Source: CAZZCU01 sp964652825
Lineage (GTDB): Bacteria; Bdellovibrionota_B; Oligoflexia; Oligoflexales; CAZZCU01
NCBI GenBank assembly: GCA_964652825.1
Contig: CAZZCU010000009.1
Coordinates: 21,451 to 85,450 of the forward strand
Reading direction: 5' to 3'
DNA length: 64,000 nucleotides
Shown here one piece after another: positions 8,588 through 18,133 of the stretch (its first letter is position 1; each line of letters starts with the position of its first letter). The notes below the pieces were generated by a model. It worked only from the letters and a program-made list of their open reading frames with translations. It was not told the origin of the DNA and did no database searches. The translations under genes were made by a program, and so were the position numbers.

Positions 8588-10453
8588 ATGTTTATGCAGT
8601 CGATAAAAGGTTTTAGTGCGCGAGTGCTGATTGTTATCGGTGCGACTCTGGGTGTATCGGGGTTTGCTGAGGTCACGGTACTTGCGGATGATAATGTTGA
8701 GGCGGAATTACAGCAGCTGCTACAGGCGGCGCCAGCTGAATTTAAGTCGATCGATGCCACCGCCATGACATCGGCACGCAATCAACTTGTTAAAGCAATG
8801 AACGAATTAGAAAAATATCTTAATGCCAGCGGACCGGATGTTGCCGCCGGTTGGTTTCGTTATCTGGGTTGGGAAAAGCTGCAAGAGCAGTTGGCTCGGG
8901 GTGCGCAAGGCCCCGATATCGCGGTTTTGGATGAACTCGTTTCCCGCTACTTTAAGTCTTATGATGGTCTCGATAACCAGGCGTTTTTAAAGATGCGGCA
9001 ACAATTGCGTACCTATCGTGCTTACAGTCGGCTTCACTATGCTGCTAATCCACGACAGGATTATCTGGATAAGCTTGAAGCTATGCGTCGTCTTATTGCT
9101 GGCCAAAAGTTGCGTTCGCTTGATGTCGAAACCGTGCAGGAGCTTTCGCATATTCATGGCTGGTTGGTTGAAGGTGGACAAGCTGTTCGCGTAACACAGC
9201 GGTTGCGTCAGGCGTTCGCCCACAATAACGCTCAGGTGAATGTACGCAGCAGTGTGATCGGGGATGAGCCGGTTGTGGTTGTGGATGAACGATCACCCAT
9301 TCGCGAGTCGATTCTTGGTGCGCAAGTTTCCGGTCGTGCTCATACCGAGGCGACGGGACGAGTGATCTTTTATCCGAATAAGCAGACGGCCGATGTGCGC
9401 ATGGAGCTTAAAGGGAATACCAAGTCTTCCAGTGTCGCCAGACAAGGGCGGGTTGCGGTGAATACCTCAGGGACGACATCCATATTTGCCTATAAGCGTC
9501 TGGGGTTTGATGGAGAGAAATTTTTTGCTTATCCCGCTGATGTTCAATGTAATACTCGTTCCACAATAACCTCGGTCAGTGCGCCACCGCTTATTCGTCG
9601 CATCGCTTGGCGGCGCGCACAGAAAATGAAGCCGCAAGGAGATCGGATTGCATCGCAGCGTACCAGTGAGAAGGTTGCGGGTGAATTGAATCAGCAAATG
9701 CAGGTATTATTGGCGCAAGCCAATACCGCTTATGCCCTAAATTTCCACAAACCATTGGTGCGTTTGGGGTTTCAGCCAATGTTGGGCAGTTCAAGTACGA
9801 CCCGTGACGTGTTGCAAGCCAATTTCTTGTTTGCTCGCAATGATGATTTGGGGTCGGCAACCCCGCCGCCGGCACCACTGGGCAAAAGTAATATCGAAGC
9901 TTCTTTGCACGAAAGCAGTCTGGCTAACACTTTAGATATTCTTCTTGCTGGTCTAAAGATAGCCGATCAGGATGCGGCGAGCCTCGCCGAAACGGTTTAT
10001 GACGATGTGCCGGAAGAATTGCGAATCGATCTTCGTGACGATGACTGGTACCTGGTTTTGACCGATAAAAGTCCTTTGTTACTCCGTTTTCAGGATGGGA
10101 ATCGTCTAAGTATTACCGTAAGCGCGCAACGTTTTGTTCGTCGGGAGGTCGAGGAGCAAAATGGTCCCAAGCAAGTGGCAGAAAATATTCGGCTCGATGT
10201 GTTGTATGTGCTCGATCCATTACAGAACGGTTGGTTGGCCCGCCGCGTTAACGGTGTAAAGATCACGTCGCCTGAGGCGATTGATCCTGATCTTTTGCGA
10301 TTCATGCAAGAAAAGGCGGGGGCGTTTTTCGCCGCTGAGATTAATGTAAAGCGCGATATCATTCCCGAAGGGCTATTATCATTTAAGGTTCTATTGAACT
10401 CATTGTCGATGCAGGGTGGATGGTTGCGTTTGGGCGCCGACTACATTCGGTAG
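8588..10453 (+). CDS. large exported protein of unknown function
   Basis: A 621-residue protein. The ATG at 8588 is chosen because GAAGG precedes it by 7 bases and because it opens a signal peptide (ARVLIVIGATLGVSGFAEV). Residues about 25-220 look helical. A middle part (about 250-340) contains a long stretch of short beta segments and RRIAWRRAQKMKPQGDRIASQR. The C-terminal third is mixed. I recognise no catalytic motif. It is isolated: the assembly gap lies upstream and dps begins 81 bases downstream. The 132 bases upstream of the chosen start are open in the same frame but look unlike coding sequence. Confidence 0.75.
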   Translation: MFMQSIKGFSARVLIVIGATLGVSGFAEVTVLADDNVEAELQQLLQAAPAEFKSIDATAMTSARNQLVKAMNELEKYLNASGPDVAAGWFRYLGWEKLQEQLARGAQGPDIAVLDELVSRYFKSYDGLDNQAFLKMRQQLRTYRAYSRLHYAANPRQDYLDKLEAMRRLIAGQKLRSLDVETVQELSHIHGWLVEGGQAVRVTQRLRQAFAHNNAQVNVRSSVIGDEPVVVVDERSPIRESILGAQVSGRAHTEATGRVIFYPNKQTADVRMELKGNTKSSSVARQGRVAVNTSGTTSIFAYKRLGFDGEKFFAYPADVQCNTRSTITSVSAPPLIRRIAWRRAQKMKPQGDRIASQRTSEKVAGELNQQMQVLLAQANTAYALNFHKPLVRLGFQPMLGSSSTTRDVLQANFLFARNDDLGSATPPPAPLGKSNIEASLHESSLANTLDILLAGLKIADQDAASLAETVYDDVPEELRIDLRDDDWYLVLTDKSPLLLRFQDGNRLSITVSAQRFVRREVEEQNGPKQVAENIRLDVLYVLDPLQNGWLARRVNGVKITSPEAIDPDLLRFMQEKAGAFFAAEINVKRDIIPEGLLSFKVLLNSLSMQGGWLRLGADYIR

Positions 10454-10534
10454 ACATAGTTTTTGAATTTACGGTACATTAGCACTTGAAGACCAGTGAG
10501 CATTCGTTGCTGACGCGATCAAAGGAGAAACAAC

Positions 10535-11005
10535 ATGAAAATCGATATAGGTATCGCCGAGAATGATCGCAAGGACATCGCCAAAGGTTTGTCGCATTTG
10601 TTGGCGGACACTTATACCTTGTATCTCAAGACGCATAATTTTCACTGGAACGTCACTGGCCCGATGTTTCAAACTCTGCATGTGATGTTTGAACAACAAT
10701 ATACGGAATTAGCGTTGGCAGTGGATCTCATCGCCGAGCGGATCCGATCGCTTGGCTCACCGGCGCCGGGGTCATACGCTGAATTTGGCGAACTAACCTC
10801 CATCAAGGAGAGTTCAGGTCATGTAAACGCCAAGGATATGATCCGTCAACTTGTTGAGGGCCAGGAGGCGGTGGTTAAGACCGCGCGTAAGGTTTTCCCG
10901 GCCGCGGAAAAGGCAAGCGATGAGGCGACAGCGGATTTGCTGACACAACGTATGCAATTACACGAAAAAACAGCATGGATGTTACGTAGTCTTTTAGACG
11001 ACTAG
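10535..11005 (+). CDS. dps: Dps-family ferritin-like DNA protection protein
   Basis: A 156-residue four-helix Dps. Its ferroxidase-centre residues fit the family: H37 (in NFHWNV), H49 (LHVMFE), D64 and E68 (VDLIAERI). Dps dodecamers oxidise and store iron with peroxide and shield DNA. It lacks a long Lys-rich N-terminal tail, so DNA binding may be weak. A strong AAAGGAG site precedes the ATG. TerC follows 30 bases later on the same strand, probably co-transcribed, which fits a stress and metal-handling unit. Confidence 0.93.
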   Translation: MKIDIGIAENDRKDIAKGLSHLLADTYTLYLKTHNFHWNVTGPMFQTLHVMFEQQYTELALAVDLIAERIRSLGSPAPGSYAEFGELTSIKESSGHVNAKDMIRQLVEGQEAVVKTARKVFPAAEKASDEATADLLTQRMQLHEKTAWMLRSLLDD

Positions 11006-11035
11006 TTGGACGACTAAGGAAAGGGTGATCGCAAC

Positions 11036-11998
11036 GTGGATGCGACAAATCATGTCCAGTGGAGCTATGCTCACTGGGTCGGCTTTTGTATTATTATTTT
11101 GTTCCTGCTCTTTTTTGACCTCCTGGTTGCTCACAAGAAGAATCACGCACCGTCGTTTCGTGAATCTACTTTGTGGACCATGTTCTGGTGCTCTCTGGCC
11201 GGTATCTTCAACTTTGTTCTCTATCAGATGGCCGGCAAGGAAAAAGCGCTCGAGTTTACTGCTGGTTATTTGATTGAGTGGTCGTTGTCCATGGACAATG
11301 TCTTCGTTTTTGCCGTGGTGTTTCGGGCATTTCGCATTCCCATAGCTAATCAGTACCGCGTGCTGTTTTGGGGGATATTCGGCGCTATTGTGATGCGTTT
11401 TTTCTTTGTCATCACTGGCGCGCAGCTAATATATCGTTTTCATTGGGTGATGTGGGTTTTTGGTTTCTTTCTGATCTACACGGGTATTCGTCTATGTTTT
11501 CAAAAAGAAGACGATCTTGATCCTGAACAAGGCTGGGTCGTGCGTTGGGCGAAGAAGTTTATACCGATTGCCAGTAACGGCGATAAAGAACATTTCTTCG
11601 TCAAAGTCGATGGCAAGTGGTTCGCGACACCACTGTTTATCGTGCTGTTGGTGGTAGAAAGTACTGATTTGCTGTTTGCAATTGATAGTGTTCCCGCGGT
11701 TTTTGGTGTCAGTAAAGATCCTTTTATCGTTTTCACATCCAATATTTTCGCCATTCTTGGGTTGCGTGCCTTGTATTTCATGCTCGCTGGTTTTATGGAT
11801 ATCTTTAAATATCTACATTACGGCCTGAGTGTGATTTTGATTTTTGTCGGCGTGAAGATGAACCTGGAATACTGGTATCCCTTGGACAAGGGGCATTGGT
11901 TTTCTCCGGGTCAGAGTCTGGCAGTGATCGTCGGAATTCTGTTCATGACCGTGCTGGTCTCGGTGATTTCCGCAAAATGGGAGCGCAAGGCTAAGTAG
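11036..11998 (+). CDS. TerC/Alx-family integral membrane protein
   Basis: A 320-residue polytopic protein with about eight to nine membrane segments, starting at a GTG. SMDNVFVFAVVF and ESTDLLFAIDSVPAVFGVS are the two repeated signature stretches of the TerC family, with conserved acidic residues inside membrane helices. Length and topology match the Alx-like members, implicated in manganese export and alkaline response. The substrate here is inferred, not shown. It follows dps closely. Its 3' end faces lptG with only 15 bases between, and no obvious terminator is visible. Confidence 0.9.
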   Translation: MDATNHVQWSYAHWVGFCIIILFLLFFDLLVAHKKNHAPSFRESTLWTMFWCSLAGIFNFVLYQMAGKEKALEFTAGYLIEWSLSMDNVFVFAVVFRAFRIPIANQYRVLFWGIFGAIVMRFFFVITGAQLIYRFHWVMWVFGFFLIYTGIRLCFQKEDDLDPEQGWVVRWAKKFIPIASNGDKEHFFVKVDGKWFATPLFIVLLVVESTDLLFAIDSVPAVFGVSKDPFIVFTSNIFAILGLRALYFMLAGFMDIFKYLHYGLSVILIFVGVKMNLEYWYPLDKGHWFSPGQSLAVIVGILFMTVLVSVISAKWERKAK

Positions 11999-12013
11999 CC
12001 TTGCGTATCTAAT

Positions 12014-13102
12014 TCAATTGTAGCGTGTTCGCCAGATCTCAAAGCTCGCTATCGAGAAGATCGCGACATTCGCCATCCAGGCGCCGATGATGGGTGGCAA
12101 AACATCACGTCGAGCAAGTGCTATGCCGGCATTAAGAATAAACCAATAGCTGATACCAATGGCCAGGGCGATAAGAACGCTGCGAGCGGTCTCGAAGCTA
12201 CGTTCGGAACGATAGCCGAATTTTAATCCCATCAATGCGACGACAAATGCGGCAAAGTGAAAAGCGAACTTTACGTGCATATCAACTTTGTAACTGGAGA
12301 TATCAGCGCCTGAACGTTCGCCACGGCCCACCAGGTCATAGAGTTCGCGTAAGCTCCTCTCGTTTGCCGCGCGTCGATCGCGCTTGAGTTTTTTGGGATC
12401 GATAGGTAGGGGTTGCACCTGAAATTCGCGCTTCTCCGCATGAGCGAGGGTGCCATTGGGACGAAAATAGAGGATTTTGACTTTATTCAGTTGCCATTGA
12501 TCAGTTTGAGCATCGTAGGTTGCCGACTCCGCCTCAAGATTTTCTTTGGCCCGGAAATTGATGCCAGTATGAATGATGCGCACATGATTCAGGCTCATGC
12601 TGATGGGATCATACTCGCGAAAATTGATCAGGCGGTTGTGATCACGAATCCAGCTTGAGCCGATGACGGAATCGCCGCCGACATCGCCTTCGATTTGAAC
12701 TTCTTTAACATAGTGCATGCGATCAGAGGTGCGCGGAACGACGACCTCGCCCACGATCAGAGAAATCAGGCTTAAAGTGAGTCCACCCAGGGCAACCGGT
12801 AGGCCGACACGAAGCGGTCCCATGCCGGCGGCACGCATGGCCGTAATCTCATTGGTTCGGCTTAATAAGACCATACAAACGACGGATGCTAACAGCGAGG
12901 CAATCGGCAATGCCTGATTTAACAGATTAGGAATCTGATAGAAATAATACTGTACGATCAGTTTGGTTGATGGCTGATAACGATCAAAGTACTTGGTGGT
13001 TTTATGAATAAAATCGAACATCACGAACAGAAATACACATAGTGCAATGGAGCCGATGACATATTTCATGTAATCGCGAAAAACATACAGAAATAATCGC
13101 AT
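12014..13102 (-). CDS. lptG: LPS export permease LptG (YjgP/YjgQ family)
   Basis: A 362-residue inner-membrane permease of the LptB2FG exporter that drives lipopolysaccharide to the outer membrane. An N-terminal membrane part with LLSRTNEITAMRAAGMGPLRV is the most conserved coupling region. A periplasmic beta-jellyroll fills roughly residues 125-265, and three C-terminal membrane helices follow. Starting residues and C-terminus fit LptG better than LptF; the second permease is not in this window. It follows the small OB-like exported protein by 15 bases on the same strand. Its presence supports an LPS-containing outer membrane. Confidence 0.9.
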   Translation of the reverse strand: MRLFLYVFRDYMKYVIGSIALCVFLFVMFDFIHKTTKYFDRYQPSTKLIVQYYFYQIPNLLNQALPIASLLASVVCMVLLSRTNEITAMRAAGMGPLRVGLPVALGGLTLSLISLIVGEVVVPRTSDRMHYVKEVQIEGDVGGDSVIGSSWIRDHNRLINFREYDPISMSLNHVRIIHTGINFRAKENLEAESATYDAQTDQWQLNKVKILYFRPNGTLAHAEKREFQVQPLPIDPKKLKRDRRAANERSLRELYDLVGRGERSGADISSYKVDMHVKFAFHFAAFVVALMGLKFGYRSERSFETARSVLIALAIGISYWFILNAGIALARRDVLPPIIGAWMANVAIFSIASFEIWRTRYN

Positions 13103-13117
13103 ATTTATTGGCCTTGC

Positions 13118-13537
13118 CTAGGTAGTCTTCTTCCTGGATTTGGACTTGCTGATACCTCGCGCTACGACAAAGGGTAGGCCCCTTTTGCCGCGTTCCATGG
13201 TCCCCAGAATACGGATGTTTTGATTTAGGCGGCTTTCGATGGCGCCGTCATTGGCGACAATGTCAGTAACGACGACCAGAATATCCGCGGTTTCATCCTG
13301 CAAAACCACATGTGTTTGATATTTGCCGATGCTACTGACTTTGCCCTCAATAACGACTGGCTTGCCAATTAATATCCCGGTATCAAGGTGCAGCTCTTTT
13401 GCAGTGACTTGTTGGGGGTTCAAAAACACCGTGCCGCCGATGGTGTCAAACAAACAGGCATCTATGCGTGCACGCTGATTGGCTGTGCAAGCGAAACAAA
13501 GACTCACGCCTAGCAATACAAAAAATTTGCTTTTCAA
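13118..13537 (-). CDS. small exported OB-fold-like protein
   Basis: A 139-residue protein if started at the TTG at 13537, which has GAGG 6 bases upstream and directly opens a signal sequence (KSKFFVLLGVSLCFAC). A GTG at 13591 would add 18 residues. The cysteine after FA could be a lipoprotein site, although C-F-A-C is a poor lipobox. The mature part (GKPVVIEGKVSSIGKYQTHVVLQDETADILVVVTD, split here into its halves) has the beta pattern and spacing of a small OB-fold, with a basic SKSKSRKK tail. Function unknown. It shares a transcript with lptG. Confidence 0.6.
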   Translation of the reverse strand: MKSKFFVLLGVSLCFACTANQRARIDACLFDTIGGTVFLNPQQVTAKELHLDTGILIGKPVVIEGKVSSIGKYQTHVVLQDETADILVVVTDIVANDGAIESRLNQNIRILGTMERGKRGLPFVVARGISKSKSRKKTT

Positions 13538-13700
13538 ACCCCACCTCGATGCATACCAGCCAAATATAGCATAGTTTTTTGCTAGCTTCACGTCAGCCGC
13601 ACGTGTTCAGGGGAGGTTTTTGTCGCCAAAGATAGCTCTGGTACCGGCAACGGGTTATAATTATGAAAATCGGGTAGCTACATGTAATTGGGGGACGGCT

Positions 13701-14147
13701 GTGGCTAAAGCACGCACTCTGAGAAATTTTTTCGTCGAGCCATTCGCGCAGATTCGTATCGGTGCATATATTTTGTCCGTTTCTTTGCTGTTTATTGTCT
13801 TAATCACGTTGCTGATCGCCAAAGCATTTTTGGCGCAATACGAGGTCCTGCTACGGGTTGAACAGACCGCTGGTTGGGAGCACTTACTGGAAGAGACCTT
13901 CAATCGTGGCTCGTTGGAGCTGGCTATCGTATTAATTCTCTACATAGTGGTACTGTTTACGGTAGTGATCCGGATGACGCATCGTATCTATGGACCGGTG
14001 ATTAGTATCAGTCGATTTTTGGATGATATGATCCAGGGACGTTATGAAAAACGCTGCACGATCCGTAAGGATGACGATTTGAAGCCGCTGGTCCTTAAAT
14101 TAAATGAGCTGGCGGCGGTACTTCAAGAACGACATGCCAAAAAATAG
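13701..14147 (+). CDS. membrane protein with HAMP-like cytoplasmic segment
   Basis: A 148-residue protein from a GTG at 13701, supported by GGGGGA 5 bases upstream. There are two membrane segments (about 19-40 and 70-92) around a short periplasmic loop. A C-terminal stretch follows with RIYGPVISISRFLDDMIQG and LKPLVLKLNELAAVLQERH, the two-helix pattern of a HAMP domain. No kinase, cyclase or methyl-accepting output domain follows, so it resembles a stand-alone HAMP transducer. It is followed after 11 bases by a small beta-barrel gene, probably the same operon. Confidence 0.65.
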   Translation: MAKARTLRNFFVEPFAQIRIGAYILSVSLLFIVLITLLIAKAFLAQYEVLLRVEQTAGWEHLLEETFNRGSLELAIVLILYIVVLFTVVIRMTHRIYGPVISISRFLDDMIQGRYEKRCTIRKDDDLKPLVLKLNELAAVLQERHAKK

Positions 14148-14158
14148 GAGGGCAAGTT

Positions 14159-14764
14159 ATGATGCTAAGGAAGTGGTTGAGTTTGGCGGCAGCGCTGTCG
14201 ATTGTGTCCGCGAGTCAGGTGGCGTTGGCACAGGCAAGCTTGGGACTGTCAACAATTTACCTACAATACGAATCGTCGATTCTCTCAAGAGATGCTGGCG
14301 TTGATCCCGCCAGTCGCTACGAGCGAACGATATTTCCTTTAGATCTTCATGTTGGCTATATCACGGGCAAGAAAATTTACTTTGGCCTCATGTATCATCA
14401 AGGCTTTCTCGAAGAAAAGGCTGGCTCCGGTTCATTAACCACTACTGAGTATGAACGTACCGCCTACGGTCCGACCATCGGTTATATCGCTGATAGCCTG
14501 CGTCTATCGTTAACTTACTATCTGCATGCTGAATACAAATCCAAAGTGAATGACACCAACACACGAACTACCTACGAAGATGGTTCCGGCTTTCAGATTG
14601 ATGTCGCCTATGGTTTCAAAGCCAGTAGCAATGTTTACGTTGGTCCGAATCTCAGCTATCGCAAATTTAGCTACAAAACGCTGACGGGAAACAACGTATC
14701 TTTTGATGCGAAGATCAATGAAGCTGAGATTTTGCCGTTGATTGCAACGTGGATTACGCTTTAG
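14159..14764 (+). CDS. small outer-membrane beta-barrel protein
   Basis: A 201-residue protein with a signal peptide (SIVSASQVALAQA). An AGGAGGG ribosome site lies 6 bases before the ATG. The mature chain alternates aromatic and polar residues in short strands such as YERTAYGPTIGYI, SLRLSLTYYLHAEY, SGFQIDVAYGFKA and NVYVGPNLSYRKF, typical of an eight-stranded barrel. It ends in TWITL rather than a terminal Phe. Function unknown. The stop overlaps the convergent SDR gene by 11 bases. Confidence 0.7.
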   Translation: MMLRKWLSLAAALSIVSASQVALAQASLGLSTIYLQYESSILSRDAGVDPASRYERTIFPLDLHVGYITGKKIYFGLMYHQGFLEEKAGSGSLTTTEYERTAYGPTIGYIADSLRLSLTYYLHAEYKSKVNDTNTRTTYEDGSGFQIDVAYGFKASSNVYVGPNLSYRKFSYKTLTGNNVSFDAKINEAEILPLIATWITL

Positions 14765-15536
14765 GTGACGTGTTTTTGTATGGTTGTGGCAGCCGGTCGT
14801 ATAACCAGGCCGGCAGCTGCGCCATGATTTTTGCCGCCAGTACTGTCTGCCAAGGGAAGTCATAGCGTCGCCAGCCGCGCTCGACCGCGCGCACGATACG
14901 CGATGCGGCTTCGCTCGGCTCCATCAAAAAAGGCAGCCGAAAGCTATGATGTGCAACCATGGGCGTCTTGATGTAGCCAGGACAGACCGTGGTGACTTTG
15001 ATGTTATGCGCGCGCAACTCCACACGTAGGCCTTCCAATTGCGCGTTGATTGCGGCTTTGCTGCCGCAATAGCTGCTGTGCCCCGCCAGACCGCGATAAG
15101 ATGCCAGGCTTGAGATTCCGACAATGTGACCTTTCCGACGTTGAATCATGCCGGCGATGGCAGCGGCGATGGTATTATTCAAGCCTAGGATATTCACATT
15201 ATATATATGAGCAATTTTCTGCGGATCGAAGTTCGTCGCATGTACGCGGATACTGACTCCGGCGTTCGCGATCAAAAGCTCCGTGCCACCAATTTGTGCT
15301 TCGATGCTATGTACCGCTGCGCGGATGCTTTCTGGACTTGTTACATCTGCTGGTGCTGCAACGGCATGACCACCTAAATCGCGAATTTGCTGAGCAAGTG
15401 TATCGAGCTCTTGCATGCGTCTGGCAATGAGTCCGACATGACAGCCGCGGCGGGCAAGATGCAAGGCCAAATCTTTGCCGATACCGCTTGATGCGCCCGT
15501 AATCAATGCTGTCTTATACAGAAAATTTGCGCTCAT
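14754..15536 (-). CDS. short-chain dehydrogenase/reductase
   Basis: A 260-residue classical SDR. The dinucleotide-binding TGASSGIG is at 13-20, NAG at 91-93, and the catalytic Ser143, Tyr156 and Lys160 sit in ISS...YCGSK. An Arg-Arg after the second strand (IARRMQE) suggests NADP(H). The C-terminal segment PAWLYDRLPQPY is hydrophobic and may contact membrane or lipid, as in acylglycerone-type SDRs. It lies 10 bases after the GH3 synthetase gene and is presumably co-transcribed, suggesting action on a related lipid or acyl substrate. The exact substrate is unknown. Confidence 0.88.
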   Translation of the reverse strand: MSANFLYKTALITGASSGIGKDLALHLARRGCHVGLIARRMQELDTLAQQIRDLGGHAVAAPADVTSPESIRAAVHSIEAQIGGTELLIANAGVSIRVHATNFDPQKIAHIYNVNILGLNNTIAAAIAGMIQRRKGHIVGISSLASYRGLAGHSSYCGSKAAINAQLEGLRVELRAHNIKVTTVCPGYIKTPMVAHHSFRLPFLMEPSEAASRIVRAVERGWRRYDFPWQTVLAAKIMAQLPAWLYDRLPQPYKNTSPKA

Positions 15537-15546
15537 GATTTGACCT

Positions 15547-17199
15547 TCAGCTTTGTAGTAATTTATCTAACAGTTTTATATCAGAGATGAGGATCGGTGG
15601 CTTTACTTGTTCCAGCGAAGCACCGGAATGTTGTCGCCAGATGGCTTTCCACCGTTCCCAGGAACCAACCGTGATTTCGCGAAACTGAACAGCACCAAGG
15701 CGTCCAGAATGCCGCTTGTCGCGATACTCGATGTTGACATCTTTTAAGTGCAGCTCGAATGCGCGGGCGAGATCGTTCGGGATAACATCTACAAAAGTAT
15801 CGCTTTCACCTAAGAGAGCATAGTGTGGCGTTTCCGCAAAGACTGGTGCCAGAGCGAGATGTGTCGTTGGCATACGGAACTCTCGATGCAGACGTGCCAA
15901 GCATTCTGCGACTTGTTCCGCTGAAATTTTTTCGCCGGTGAAATTCCAGAATCCAGCGTCTTTACGGAGAAACGCCAGCTGTGGTGAGTCACCTAACTTG
16001 CTAACGCAGCGAACAATATCATGCATACGATAGCGGAAAAGCCCGCCATGCGTGGTGACGATAAGTTCGTAGTCACCTCCTACGTCAAGTTCGTGAGCTT
16101 CGAGAGTTTGATCGCCCACGGTTCCTGATGGCAAAAACTCGAAATAGCCGCTTTCAATAGCCAGGACGCCACTATTGTCATTATCTGCAAATGGTATGGT
16201 GAATCGTCCCTCCGTGGCGATAAGACCTGGGTCTCGTTTGGGAATGTTGGGATACCAGTGCTCCAGTTCCGGCAGATACCACGATAACGTTCCGCCCAAC
16301 CAGACCGCGAGCAGAGCTAAGTTCGGCCAATAGTCCACGGGACGCAACTTTCCGCGATTGGCTAATTGTTCGAGGATTTTTGCGCGTTGCCGGTTAGGTC
16401 GCAGTCGTTGCTGTTGGCCGGCGACATTCGCGGGGCCAGTGCCGTCATGAATATCACGAATCATTGCCGGTGCTTCATCTCTGATCAGACGAGCCAGAGT
16501 GATCAGAGTACTGGGATTAGCGGTTGTGACAAAAGTTATGTCAGGATTCTCCAGGGCGATGCGAGCTGTCAGATACAAGCGCGTGGCCGTGTCGGATATC
16601 GTGTTGACCCAGGATGGGATGATATAGCGACGTCGTACCAGGTGCATCTGTTTGCTGGCTGTGAGGCTGGCCATGTTGGTGATCGGCAGTTTGGTATTTG
16701 TCAGTTGTTGCTTATCCTCGCCGGTTAGAGCCAGGATTTTTCCGCTGTAGGCATGTGGGTGTGCGGGAAACGCCTCTATTCCCCAAAGCAGCCAGCCACG
16801 TATGTATGTCTCGATAGCACTTGTGGTAAAAGGAATGATTTTGGGTGCTGCTGCTGTACCACTGGTAAAACCGAAGCCGCGCGTGGCTGCGGGATCATTG
16901 AATAGTGCCTGGGTATTGCCGGCGAAGACTGCTTCAATCCATGGTCGCAAGGTTTCGTACTCATGGATGGGAACGCGTTGGCGATAGTCGGCGGTGGAGT
17001 TGATTTTTGCAAAGTTATGTTTTCGGCCAAAATCGGAGTTATCCGAGTTTTTGAGAATTTCTTTGAGTTGTTGTTGCTGAATTGCTTGCGTTTGGGTCGT
17101 ATGACGCAGAAATCGCCGCAAATGATGCCGGCTGATACCCACAAAAATATCGCCAGCAATTTTATCAATGAAGGTGCGCACTGTTGTTGCCATGACCAT
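15547..17199 (-). CDS. GH3-family acyl-acid amido synthetase-like enzyme
   Basis: A 550-residue member of the GH3 branch of the adenylate-forming superfamily. GFTSGTAAAPKIIPFT is the ATP/AMP-binding motif A. TEGRFTIPF, SGYFEF and DYELIVTTHGGLFRYRMHDIV mark motif B and the acyl-site region. FWNFTGEKISAEQVAECL is the hinge to the C-terminal domain. Plant GH3 enzymes join acyl acids to amino acids; the role of bacterial homologues is largely unknown. It sits in a two-gene transcript with an SDR and diverges from a hydrolase and an enolase-superfamily gene. Together these suggest an acyl-amide or peptide-like metabolite, but that is inference. Confidence 0.87.
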   Translation of the reverse strand: MVMATTVRTFIDKIAGDIFVGISRHHLRRFLRHTTQTQAIQQQQLKEILKNSDNSDFGRKHNFAKINSTADYRQRVPIHEYETLRPWIEAVFAGNTQALFNDPAATRGFGFTSGTAAAPKIIPFTTSAIETYIRGWLLWGIEAFPAHPHAYSGKILALTGEDKQQLTNTKLPITNMASLTASKQMHLVRRRYIIPSWVNTISDTATRLYLTARIALENPDITFVTTANPSTLITLARLIRDEAPAMIRDIHDGTGPANVAGQQQRLRPNRQRAKILEQLANRGKLRPVDYWPNLALLAVWLGGTLSWYLPELEHWYPNIPKRDPGLIATEGRFTIPFADNDNSGVLAIESGYFEFLPSGTVGDQTLEAHELDVGGDYELIVTTHGGLFRYRMHDIVRCVSKLGDSPQLAFLRKDAGFWNFTGEKISAEQVAECLARLHREFRMPTTHLALAPVFAETPHYALLGESDTFVDVIPNDLARAFELHLKDVNIEYRDKRHSGRLGAVQFREITVGSWERWKAIWRQHSGASLEQVKPPILISDIKLLDKLLQS

Positions 17200-17288
17200 T
17201 AGATGCGATCATAAATCAAGAATACTGTTATTAATTTCTTTACGAGTATAATGGAAATAATCAAGATCGACACTATGCGGATGGAACA

Positions 17289-18131
17289 ATGGCAGCACAT
17301 GTCGAAAAACTTCAGCTAAAGTCGGGCGAAACCATCAATCTGGTTTCGTGGTCGGCAAATCAGGCCATGGATCGCGCGGTTGTCTATTTGCATGGCGTGG
17401 AAAGCCATAGTCAATGGTTTGCCAAGACCGCGGAGGCATTGGCGTCCCAAGGCGTGGCGGTCTACAGTTTTGATCGCAGTGGCTGGGGCCAAAGCTCCGG
17501 TCGCCGAGGTTATTTGGCTTCCGCCGCGGCGGCGATTAACGAGCTGGATGTTGTTTTGAGTTTGATTACTCAGCGCAGTCCATCTTTGCATTTGGTGGGT
17601 ATGTCATGGGGTGGTTTGCTTGGTCTGTATTATGCGCTGCAGATGCCCCATAAACTGGATAGTTTGACTTTGATTGCGCCAGGCATCATTCCGCGCCGTG
17701 ATTTATCGCTAACCGGTAAGATGAATGTCGTGATAGGCGGTATTTTTGGTAACTCCTGGGATTTGGAGTTGCCATGGGTACCGACGGATTTTACCTCCAA
17801 CGCGCAATGGCAAAATTACATTGCAGCAGATCGTCATCGTATTACCAAAGTTAGTCCCTCTTTTTGTCTGGCGACTTATCGGATGCGGCGGGCGGTGATT
17901 CGGGGTTTGCGGTGCGGCAAGTCTTTGCCGCCTACGAATGTTTTGCTCGCGGAACATGATGCCATTATCAACAACTGGGCAACCATTGATGTCCTCCGCC
18001 ATGCGCAGGTTCGTATCATCAGCTATGAACAATCGGCGCACTCTTTGATCTTTGAGAATCCGGTCCGTGTTGCCAAAGATGTGTCGCGTCTGGTTTTCGC
18101 GGTGCCGTTCCCGCGGCAGAAATTGGCGTAA
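17289..18131 (+). CDS. alpha/beta hydrolase (S33/monoacylglycerol lipase-like)
   Basis: A 280-residue serine hydrolase. VVYLHGVESHSQWF gives the oxyanion HG motif, YSFDRSGWGQSSG the second conserved loop, and VGMSWGG the nucleophile elbow with Ser106. An acidic residue in LAEHDAIINN and the His in QSAHSLIFENP complete the triad. The pattern fits Hydrolase_4 enzymes acting on monoacylglycerols, lysophospholipids or amides. The GMSWGG elbow has Trp after Ser. The next gene starts 2 bases after its stop, so both are translated from one message. Confidence 0.88.
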   Translation: MAAHVEKLQLKSGETINLVSWSANQAMDRAVVYLHGVESHSQWFAKTAEALASQGVAVYSFDRSGWGQSSGRRGYLASAAAAINELDVVLSLITQRSPSLHLVGMSWGGLLGLYYALQMPHKLDSLTLIAPGIIPRRDLSLTGKMNVVIGGIFGNSWDLELPWVPTDFTSNAQWQNYIAADRHRITKVSPSFCLATYRMRRAVIRGLRCGKSLPPTNVLLAEHDAIINNWATIDVLRHAQVRIISYEQSAHSLIFENPVRVAKDVSRLVFAVPFPRQKLA

Positions 18132-18133
18132 TC

